A stretch of DNA of 20,460 nt from JAWXVE01 sp044425575 (GTDB lineage Bacteria; Bacillota; Clostridia; Lachnospirales; Lachnospiraceae), in NCBI GenBank assembly GCA_044425575.1, contig JAWXVE010000038.1, forward strand, positions 1 to 20,460, read 5' to 3'. Shown piece after piece: positions 14,903 to 20,460 of this stretch (position 1 is its first letter; each line of letters opens with the position of its first letter). A program made the position numbers and the translations under genes. Under the pieces are notes generated by a model. The model was not told the DNA's origin and ran no database searches. It saw only the letters and a list, made by a program, of their open reading frames with translations.

Positions 14903-15493
14903 ATGTTAGAAAAATCATTGGTGTATCCAGTAGAAGCAAATCGAGGAAACGTAGGTGTTCTCATAGCAGCTGTGGAAGCATTTGGAGAAAAAATGGAGGC
15001 GAGTCCAAAAGAGCAGCGAACCTTGACTCTGTTAGCAGAAGAAGTACTTGGTTTGCTAAATTCAATTGTGTATGTGCAAGAGGGGTGTTTCTTTATAGAA
15101 AAAGATGGAGACGACTATCATATTCAATTAACTGGAAAGGCTAATTTAGATGAAGCAACACAAACGATGTTAGTAGAATCTTCTAGCGATGGTAAGAATA
15201 AATCGTATGAAGGTGTATCAGGAAAGATTTTCCGTGTGATTGATTCTTTCTTTACCCAAGAAGCATGCGAAGCCATGACAATGGCATCCATGCAAGCGCA
15301 AATGGGTGGCTACACCCCAGTGTATGGGACTTCATGGTCATTAAGTCAATTCTACGAAATCACCAAGGAAGATACAGAAGAGTGGGATGGATTAGAGCGT
15401 TCTATTTTATTAAAACTTGCAGATGATGTACTAGTGGGTGCAAGAGGTGATAAAGTAAATATAACTATCATCAAATCTTTTGATACCCAATAA
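14903..15493 (+). CDS. 196-aa protein resembling a degenerate RsbW-type ATPase domain
   Basis: Not firmly recognised. The start is good: AAAGGAG at 14889-14895, seven nt before ATG. A helix RTLTLLAEEVLGLLNSIVY (about 39-57) sits where RsbW/SpoIIAB-type anti-sigma kinases carry the N-box. The end, SILLKLADDVLVGARGDKVNITIIK (about 167-191), resembles their last helix and strands. The canonical N-box asparagine spacing and clear glycine-rich G-boxes are not visible, so ATP binding is doubtful. There is no signal peptide or membrane segment. A nested inverted repeat lies upstream and a terminator downstream. The S8 protease follows 78 nt later, and whether they work together is unknown. Confidence 0.75.
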   Translation: MLEKSLVYPVEANRGNVGVLIAAVEAFGEKMEASPKEQRTLTLLAEEVLGLLNSIVYVQEGCFFIEKDGDDYHIQLTGKANLDEATQTMLVESSSDGKNKSYEGVSGKIFRVIDSFFTQEACEAMTMASMQAQMGGYTPVYGTSWSLSQFYEITKEDTEEWDGLERSILLKLADDVLVGARGDKVNITIIKSFDTQ

Positions 15494-15507
15494 GAGAATT
15501 ACAAAAC

Positions 15508-15540
15508 AAAGGCTTGCTAGATTCTAGCAGGCCTTTACTT
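15508..15540 (+). terminator. Terminator-like hairpin between the 196-aa gene and the protease gene
   Basis: AAAGGCTTGCTAG (15508-15520) pairs with CTAGCAGGCCTTT (15524-15536) over 13 positions with one G-T wobble and a 3-nt loop. The following T-run is short (TTTACTTT). It lies only 32 nt before the protease start, so it could attenuate rather than fully stop read-through. Confidence 0.8.
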
Positions 15541-15571
15541 TGCATAAAATTGCAAAAAGGCTTCTGCTCAT

Positions 15572-17353
15572 ATGTATAATGAAAAAATTGAAAATCTATT
15601 AAATCTATCCTTAAACGCAACGGAAGGTGAGCGTGAGAAATCAGAAATTCTCACAGTAGGATATGAACCAGAAACAAAGCGATGGGAATTAATTGTGAAA
15701 TACCACGGTACGCTCTGGAATCTTGGTGATTCTACTATGGAAATCGAATATTTATTGTGTGGATATGCAATTGTAACACTCCTAGAATCTCAAATTAAAG
15801 AATTTAGTGTTCAAGAAGCAGTGGAATATATTGAAAAACCAAAGCGACTTTATACGCAAATTACAGAAGAACTTATTCAATCGGGTATTGTGCCTGCTGC
15901 TTTTACACCCAATTCTTTAACAGGAAGAGGAGTAATTGTGGCAGTCATTGATTCAGGTATTACTTATGCGCGAAGAGAATTTCGCCATAGAGATGGTACT
16001 ACACGAATTCTGCGTATTTGGGATCAAAGTATTCAAGCAACGCCAGACAATGGATATAAGCCTCCAAGTGGATATGGAGTGGGAAGCGAATTTAAGCAAG
16101 AAGAGATTAATGAAGCCCTTGTTCAAGATTCTATTATAGAGCAAAAGAAAATCGTACCAACTGTTGACCTTACAGGACACGGAACAGCAATAGCACTATT
16201 ATCAAGTGGAAGTGAAGGCACACAAGGTGGGTTTACAGGAGTGGCGCCTCAAAGTGACTTACTAATTGTGAAATTAGCAAGTCCATCAACTAGTGATTTT
16301 CCCCAGACAACGCAGCTTATGAGAGCATTATCTTATGTGGTGAGCTGTGCCATAGAGTACAAGCAACCTATGGTAATTAATATTAGCTTTGGTAATACTT
16401 ACGGAGCACATGATGGAACTTCTTTGCTAGAGCGCTATGTAGATGCAATTAGTGCCATGGGAACAATCAGTATTTGTGTAGGGAGTGGAAATGAAGCTTC
16501 TTCAGGAGGGCATGTAGCTGGGATTTTGTCACAAAATAAAGTAGTTGCTGAGGAATTTTCTGTTGGCTCTTATTCCTTGAGTTTAAATGTGCAAGTATGG
16601 TTACATTATGTGGATGACTTAGAGTTACAGGTCATATCTCCCAATGGAGCCACCTATGGAATTATATGGAATCAACTAGGTATTGTAAGGACAAATCTAG
16701 AAGATGTGGAATTATTAATCTATACAGGAATGCCTACGCCCTATTCGGTAAAACAAGAAGTATTTTTTGATATGATTCCTATTAGAAATTATGTGACAGA
16801 AGGTATTTGGACAATTAAAGTGGTACCAAAGCGGGTTGTAAATGGAAGATATGATATGTATCTTCCTAGTTTGGCAGTACGAAATAGCAACACTCGCTTT
16901 TATCTAGCAACCCCTGAAAAAACCCTGACCATCCCTTCAACGGCATCTCGGGTGATAACAGTGGGGGCATATGATACAAAGGTTGATGCGTATGCCTATT
17001 TTTCTGGAAGAGGTGTTACTTTAACAGAAGAAGATGGAACGCAAGGAACTTACGCAACGAAACCTGATCTTGTGGCACCAGGGGTGGGCATACCCATTCC
17101 GAGTGATTCTATGGGTACGCTAAGCTATAGTGGAACATCTTATGCCACACCTTTCGTAACAGGAAGTTGTACTTTGTTAATGGAGTGGGGGATAGTACAA
17201 GGCAATGATCCTTATCTATATGGAGAAAAGTTAAAGGCGTATTTGCAACGTGGTGCAAGGCCTTTAAGGGGATATGAGAGCTATCCCAATTCGGAAGTTG
17301 GATATGGGAAATTAGACCTTTTTAATACATTTGAGAATATTAGGAGATTATAG
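15572..17353 (+). CDS. S8 family subtilisin-like serine peptidase (Csp-like)
   Basis: A subtilase of 593 aa with the Asp-His-Ser triad: D127 in AVIDSGI, H203 in TGHGTAIA, S523 in SGTSYATP. The oxyanion-hole Asn is N307 in GSGNEAS. An N-terminal stretch (about 1-110) without any signal peptide looks like a prodomain. About 125 residues (roughly 320-450) are inserted between the oxyanion and Ser regions, rich in beta strands. This architecture matches clostridial proteases such as the Csp germination proteases, which cleave pro-SleC. Many Clostridia carry several such paralogues, so a spore role is only a possibility. ATG 15572 has AAAAAGG 11 nt upstream. A diverged copy of its 3' end lies exactly 3,000 nt downstream. 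Confidence 0.93.
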   Translation: MYNEKIENLLNLSLNATEGEREKSEILTVGYEPETKRWELIVKYHGTLWNLGDSTMEIEYLLCGYAIVTLLESQIKEFSVQEAVEYIEKPKRLYTQITEELIQSGIVPAAFTPNSLTGRGVIVAVIDSGITYARREFRHRDGTTRILRIWDQSIQATPDNGYKPPSGYGVGSEFKQEEINEALVQDSIIEQKKIVPTVDLTGHGTAIALLSSGSEGTQGGFTGVAPQSDLLIVKLASPSTSDFPQTTQLMRALSYVVSCAIEYKQPMVINISFGNTYGAHDGTSLLERYVDAISAMGTISICVGSGNEASSGGHVAGILSQNKVVAEEFSVGSYSLSLNVQVWLHYVDDLELQVISPNGATYGIIWNQLGIVRTNLEDVELLIYTGMPTPYSVKQEVFFDMIPIRNYVTEGIWTIKVVPKRVVNGRYDMYLPSLAVRNSNTRFYLATPEKTLTIPSTASRVITVGAYDTKVDAYAYFSGRGVTLTEEDGTQGTYATKPDLVAPGVGIPIPSDSMGTLSYSGTSYATPFVTGSCTLLMEWGIVQGNDPYLYGEKLKAYLQRGARPLRGYESYPNSEVGYGKLDLFNTFENIRRL

Positions 17354-17358
17354 GAGAG

Positions 17359-17390
17359 AGGTGTCTGCGAGTGTGGGCACCTTTATTTGT
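17359..17390 (+). terminator. Terminator after the S8 peptidase gene
   Basis: AGGTGTC (17359-17365) pairs with GGCACCT (17376-17382) with one wobble, followed by TTATTTGT. The left arm of this hairpin recurs at 20357-20365 without its partner. Confidence 0.7.
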
Positions 17391-17440
17391 GGTGTATAAT
17401 TTATGGATTGCCGAAGACTATTAGTATAAGTGTTGTTTTA

Positions 17441-17469
17441 TTGACAAAAACTATAAAGAAGAATATAAT
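17441..17469 (+). promoter_or_regulatory. Perfect-consensus sigma-70 promoter of the AbiE-like operon
   Basis: TTGACA (17441-17446), a spacer of exactly 17 nt and TATAAT (17464-17469). Transcription would start near 17476, about 48 nt before the first gene. The 170-nt gap from the protease stop also holds that gene's terminator and nothing else I can support. Confidence 0.9.
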
Positions 17470-17523
17470 GAAGTAAATGAAAGTAAAAGTTATTTTTACA
17501 AATAATAAGATGGAGGTGACTAT

Positions 17524-18156
17524 TTGTTATACGAATATATTTTGGAGAATTATAAAGAAAATGAACCCATCTTTTTTTCTGATATTAAAATTTATGGTAT
17601 TACAAGATCAGCAATAAGTCAGCAAATGAAACGATTATGTGACGAGAGCAAAATAATTAAATATGACAATAACATTTACTATTTACCAAAGAAATCTAAA
17701 CTTAGTAAGTCTAGTGGCATTAATGCAGATATGGTTGCTAGATATAAATATATTACGAGGAATGGAAAAGTGGATGGATTTTATAGTGGGAATCTATTCG
17801 CTAATCAAATTGGAATATCTAATCAAGTGCCTAATAAGGTAGAAATCGTCAGTAATAATATAGGTGCTAAGGTTAGAGATATTCCAATTGGAAAGAGAAT
17901 ATTTACAGTTAGAAAATCATGTGTTGTGGTGAATGAGGAGAATGTGCATGTATTACAATTACTCGATTTATTGAAAAATTTAGATGCATATCTTGATGAC
18001 GATTATAGTGTGTCTAGAATTAAGATAAAAAAGTATATTGAAACTTATGGAATTACAAAAGAGATGGTAGATAGATATATTAGAAACTATTCTTCAAGTG
18101 TTTATAAATACTACTATGAAATGAGGTTAGATGATGTATTTGCACATAGAGGATAA
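17524..18156 (+). CDS. AbiEi/DUF6088-type antitoxin-like protein
   Basis: A 210-aa protein matching the DUF6088 group found next to AbiEii-type toxins. In AbiE systems the AbiEi partner is a DNA-binding antitoxin that represses its own operon and counters the toxin. Residues 1-58 look like a winged helix-turn-helix (SRSAISQ-like ITRSAISQQMKRLC at about 26-39, then IIKYDNNIYYLPKKS). The middle (about 70-120) has VARYKYITRNGKVDGFYSGN and NQIGISNQVPNKVEIVSNN, conserved in these proteins. The C-terminal part is helical. The start is TTG 17524, with GGAGG at 17512-17516, seven nt upstream. Its end overlaps the next gene by 23-26 nt, typical of a coupled pair. Confidence 0.8.
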   Translation: MLYEYILENYKENEPIFFSDIKIYGITRSAISQQMKRLCDESKIIKYDNNIYYLPKKSKLSKSSGINADMVARYKYITRNGKVDGFYSGNLFANQIGISNQVPNKVEIVSNNIGAKVRDIPIGKRIFTVRKSCVVVNEENVHVLQLLDLLKNLDAYLDDDYSVSRIKIKKYIETYGITKEMVDRYIRNYSSSVYKYYYEMRLDDVFAHRG

Positions 18157-18805
18157 AGAGTTATTTAGAGATGTTGTTGTAACAGTATCAGAAATGACAG
18201 GTTTAGAAGAAAGTATTATAGAGAAAGATTATAATCATTACGATTTCGTATATCATTGTATTAATGAGATGCCTACGAATCTTTTGCGACCATATGTTAA
18301 ATTAGAAACAGCGCTTATGTCGTATGCATATCCAACAGAAGAATGTAAGATAACAAGTATTATTTATGAGCAACTAAAAGAAACGGATTTCGAGATCTTG
18401 GAAAAATATAGTTTAGTGCCTTTTAAGATGAAAGTTCAAAGTATTGAAAGAACATTTATAGATAAATTATTTGCTGTTTGCGATTATTATATGCAAGATA
18501 AACCAACGAGAAATTCACGGCATCTATATGATATATATAAGTTGGGGACGCATGTGCACATGGATGATAAATTTAATATATTATTAGTGGAAGTTCGAAA
18601 ACATCGTTCTAATATGGATGTTAGGCTAACTCCGTCTGCGCGTGAAGCAGTGAATTTATTACAACTTGTAGAGGAAATAGTGAAAAGCGAGTTTTATTAC
18701 AATGATTATCAAGGATCAACAATGAAATTAATTAGTGAACCATTGGGGTATCAAGAAGTGATAGCGTATTATCAAGAGGTTATGTTGAAATTATTAGATA
18801 AATAA
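18134..18805 (+). CDS. AbiEii-type toxin homologue lacking the nucleotidyltransferase core
   Basis: Both ends resemble AbiEii/AbiGii nucleotidyltransferase toxins. The N-terminus has DKELFRDVVVTVSEMTGL and IIEKDY. The C-terminal half has RPYVKLETALMSYAYPTEE, then FKMKVQSIERTFIDKLFAVCDYYMQ, then SRHLYDIYKL. The region between them, which in the family carries the GGTSLSK-type loop and the SxDID acidic motif of the active site, is absent: IIEKDY runs within about 25 residues into RPYVKLE. With 223-224 aa the product is roughly 70-80 residues shorter than the full-length proteins I remember. The frame is open throughout, so the loss is in frame. A toxic transferase activity is unlikely. ATG 18131 or 18134 may be used. 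GAGG at 18123-18126 favours 18134. Confidence 0.75.
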   Translation: MYLHIEDKELFRDVVVTVSEMTGLEESIIEKDYNHYDFVYHCINEMPTNLLRPYVKLETALMSYAYPTEECKITSIIYEQLKETDFEILEKYSLVPFKMKVQSIERTFIDKLFAVCDYYMQDKPTRNSRHLYDIYKLGTHVHMDDKFNILLVEVRKHRSNMDVRLTPSAREAVNLLQLVEEIVKSEFYYNDYQGSTMKLISEPLGYQEVIAYYQEVMLKLLDK

Positions 18806-18835
18806 TATTATGAAATGAAGGAGGGGGAATAGAAT

Positions 18836-19150
18836 ATGGAACCAACGAAAAAAGATTGGAAGATGTACAGAGAGAAAATAGGTGGATGGCAAGAAAAATA
18901 TATGGAACGACTTGTGCAAGAATATATAGAATATTTACAGAAAGATATACCTGCCTCGACAAAATTCTGGGAGATGGAGAAGCGGATTAAGACAGATAAA
19001 AAGAAACCGGGTGTTGTGATTGAAATGAGTAAATCTAATATGATATGGGATATTGCAAGACTAATTCATGATGGAGCTATAACAATAGATGACCTAGACG
19101 GATTTAGTGAAGAATTAATTGAATCGGTGGAATATATTCTGAAAAGATAG
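18836..19150 (+). CDS. Conserved 104-aa accessory protein, function unknown
   Basis: A small, highly charged, soluble protein. MEPTKKDWKMYREKI followed by GGWQEKYMERLVQEYIEYL, then KFWEMEKRIKTDKKKPGV and a DDLDGFSEEL ending, matches a group of about 100-aa proteins I recall from accessory regions of Clostridia. Some are annotated as transporters without reason, since no membrane segment is present here. Predicted structure is largely helical. The ribosome binding site is strong (GAAGGAGGGG, 18817-18826). It lies 30 nt after the AbiEii-like gene and 8 nt before the next start, so it belongs to the same operon. No function can be assigned. Confidence 0.75.
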   Translation: MEPTKKDWKMYREKIGGWQEKYMERLVQEYIEYLQKDIPASTKFWEMEKRIKTDKKKPGVVIEMSKSNMIWDIARLIHDGAITIDDLDGFSEELIESVEYILKR

Positions 19151-19158
19151 GAGTAGAT

Positions 19159-20161
19159 ATGCTAGAAAGCTATTTGAAGAAATTAGATGCAGAAAGACTT
19201 CAAGATATAATTAAAAATCTGTATACTGTTCTTACAGAAGAACAAAGAGTAGAACTAGAATCGTTGATTCATAAGTCTGTACAAGGAATAGATGATATCA
19301 GTGAGGGGCTTAGTACAGCCCTCCCTGTTAGAATGTCACAAGAATTGTTATTTATGCATGGTATGGGAAATGCTAATAAGAACAGATGAGGAATATGATG
19401 ATGCAGTGGATTTGGAAACATTGTTTAATGAGGACTTGATAAAAGAAGATATGGAGCAACTTGCATTATTAACATTGTATACAACTTATCAAATGACAGA
19501 AGTTAGTAATCGAGCAGAGATTGTATTAAAGGGAAAAGGTGCAGTAGCTGATTTTACACGAAATATGGAAATGCGCCAGAATACAATAGACAGAATGCAA
19601 TATAACACTTTATGTTTTTATATGGGAGATTTTAAAACACCGTACCATGCAACGAAAAATCCGACGGGATCATTAGGATGGACAGGTAAATATGTGAGAG
19701 AGGGCGTTCATTTATTTCTATTATATCTGTATGATCAGCCCTTGCCATCTAAAGCGGCAAAAGCAGTTGCAAATCAAATAGGGTTTTCTGAAAGCAGCAT
19801 AAATATCCATACTTTGAGTTTTGAAAAGGTAATAATGGATGAATCTGAAAAATATCAAGTCAACATATTTTGGAATTATTTTCAAAGGTGGAAGCAATAT
19901 TTCCCGATGGAGCGAGAAGAAAAAATGCGGTATTTGAAGTGGTTAGAGAAAATAATATATAGTAGAGCTGATGCTATTGTTAGCGGGCAATTCCGAAGAC
20001 ATTATGGAAGTGTAGCGGTTTTACTTGCAATGCTTTCTCAGATTAAATTACAAATGGGTGAAGTAAATGCAGATAAAAGCATCTTTGCAATTTACAAGAA
20101 AAAATTTCCAAGGCATTCTTCTTTTCAAGCAGATATGAAAGAGTATTTCGAAATGTGGTAA
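19159..20161 (+). pseudogene. Frameshifted and probably deleted large accessory gene
   Basis: One gene appears split over two frames. The first part starts at ATG 19159 (AGGAG at 19149-19153) and encodes MLESYLKKLDAERLQDIIKN and a helical N-terminal piece up to RMSQEL, then stops at 19389. The second frame, open to 20161, carries protein-like sequence from about 19358 (MVWEMLIRTDEEYDDAVDLE) to KKKFPRHSSFQADMKEYF. It has no ribosome binding site of its own, and its first residues are out-of-phase translation of the first part. The two parts resemble the ends of a much longer Lachnospiraceae protein of unknown function that I recall. This implies a frame-changing deletion near 19340-19360 and perhaps a second, in-frame one near 19530. 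It contains no recognisable domain. Confidence 0.65.
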
Positions 20162-20217
20162 ATACACTTAGCAATTACCTAATACCTATTTTCGTCTACT
20201 TAACATTAATACAACAC

Positions 20218-20258
20218 AAGCCTTACGAAAACAATGGATTTCGTAGGGCTTCTCTGTA
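20218..20258 (+). terminator. Terminator-like hairpin closing the accessory operon
   Basis: AAGCCTTACGAAA (20218-20230) pairs with TTTCGTAGGGCTT (20239-20251) over 13 positions with one wobble. The loop is ACAATGGA, and a short pyrimidine-rich tail (CTCTGT) follows. It lies 56 nt after the end of the broken gene. Confidence 0.75.
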
Positions 20259-20276
20259 TAAAAAGGTAAAAAAGTA

Positions 20277-20296
20277 TGTGACAACTAGTTGACACA
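20277..20296. repeat. 20-bp imperfect palindrome at the edge of the duplicated protease tail
   Basis: CAACTAGTTG (20282-20291) is a perfect 10-bp palindrome. One mismatched A-A pair outside it separates it from TGTG (20277-20280) and CACA (20293-20296), which also pair. It ends just before similarity to the S8 peptidase gene starts at about 20300. Confidence 0.6.
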
Positions 20297-20299
20297 AGA

Positions 20300-20353
20300 G
20301 GGGTATGGAAATTGGACCTCTTTAATACATTTGGAAGTGTTAGGAGATTGTAA
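20300..20353 (+). pseudogene. Remnant of the 3' end of an S8 peptidase gene
   Basis: The last 17 codons plus stop read G-V-W, then KLDLFNTFGSVRRL and TAA. This parallels the end of the protease at 15572-17353 (KLDLFNTFENIRRL). Alignment is without gaps at an offset of exactly 3,000 nt. From 17309 to 17373 I count 53 of 65 bases identical to 20309-20373. Differences are often synonymous (TTA/TTG, CTT/CTC), so it looks like a paralogue tail that once evolved under coding constraint. An in-frame TGA at 20279 and lack of similarity before about 20300 show that the body is gone. Confidence 0.8.
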
Positions 20354-20360
20354 GGAAGAG

Positions 20361-20460
20361 GTGTCTACGGGTGCTGAGTATTTGACATTCGTTGCGGCTA
20401 CTGGAGACAGTTCGGATAGTGTGGAAATGCGATATGAAGATGAGAATATATGGCTAAAAC
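20361..20460 (+). CDS. N-terminal part of a RhuM-family protein (runs off the window)
   Basis: The open frame encodes STGAEYLTFVAATGD, then SSDSVEMRYEDENIWLK, and continues beyond the window. This matches the start of the Virulence_RhuM family as found in Lachnospiraceae, where VEVRYEDENIWLTQ is a typical opening. The function of RhuM is not established. These genes are common near restriction or toxin-antitoxin genes. No ATG lies upstream. GTG 20361 is the likeliest start, but the GGAAGAG box is very close and the whole start region derives from the protease-tail duplication. The usual first residues may therefore have been lost and the gene may be inactive. Confidence 0.6.
   Translation, partial: MSTGAEYLTFVAATGDSSDSVEMRYEDENIWLK

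Noticed and set aside
14899..15144. 81-aa frame overlapping the 196-aa gene
   Set aside because: It lacks its own spacing to AAAGGAG and has an arginine- and serine-rich out-of-frame composition. The 14903 frame is longer and protein-like.
19292..19357. ATG 19292 as the start of a 289-aa gene
   Set aside because: No ribosome binding site is present, and the first 20-odd residues are the out-of-phase reading of the preceding frame. A broken single gene fits better.
17309..20373. Protease-tail copies as att sites of an integrative element
   Set aside because: The copies are only about 82% identical with many synonymous changes, and no integrase is visible. A paralogue relic is the simpler reading, although an old insertion is not excluded.
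1..20460. CRISPR arrays, rRNA, insertion sequences, replication origin
   Set aside because: I saw no regularly spaced repeats, rRNA motifs, transposase coding sequence or clusters of DnaA boxes on either strand.

Overview
The window reads as chromosomal DNA of a low-GC Firmicute of class Clostridia, most probably a member of the Lachnospirales. This rests on gene families and order (DUF4250, DUF4364, a clostridial UDPGP-type nucleotidyltransferase, rho-rpmE-DUF1385-prmC-prfA), frequent AGGAGG-type ribosome binding sites, some TTG starts, and A+T-rich sigma-70 promoters. I could not run a database search. Family names rest on motifs and remembered family sequences.

Regions. (1) 1-290: the end of a tRNA cluster (3' end of one tRNA, tRNA-Val(UAC), tRNA-Leu(UAA)) closed by a long terminator hairpin. 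(2) 365-823: a small orphan gene with its own promoter and terminator. (3) 856-5679, plus strand: hflX, a UDP-sugar pyrophosphorylase, a DUF4250 gene, a NodB polysaccharide deacetylase and rarA, closely spaced. (4) 5676-8330, minus strand: an operon transcribed malic enzyme, then a YhcC-type radical SAM protein, then a DUF4364 protein. Its end overlaps the end of rarA by 4 bp. (5) 8501-14235, plus strand: rho, rpmE, DUF1385, prmC, prfA and a DUF2156 gene, a transcription- and translation-termination block in which PrmC modifies the release factor encoded next to it. (6) 14266-17390: a small DUF5684 membrane protein, a 196-aa protein resembling a worn-down RsbW-type ATPase fold, and a cytoplasmic-looking S8 (Csp-like) subtilisin protease, each followed by a terminator. 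(7) 17441-20460: an accessory block that looks like decaying defence or toxin-antitoxin cargo.

The accessory block begins with a perfect-consensus promoter (TTGACA-17-TATAAT) and a strong ribosome binding site. It encodes an AbiEi/DUF6088-type antitoxin-like winged-helix protein, then an AbiEii-type toxin homologue whose nucleotidyltransferase core appears to have been removed in frame. A 104-aa accessory protein and a frameshifted larger gene follow. Beyond them lies a diverged copy of the last 18 codons of the upstream S8 protease gene plus the first arm of its terminator, exactly 3,000 nt from the original. That copy runs directly into the N-terminal coding sequence of a RhuM-family protein, which leaves the window.

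The most informative part is therefore 17.3-20.46 kb: an AbiE-like pair with an apparently disarmed toxin, a broken neighbour, and recombination scars next to a duplicated protease gene end. The rest is mostly conserved housekeeping sequence. I found no CRISPR array, no transposase or integrase and no rRNA.
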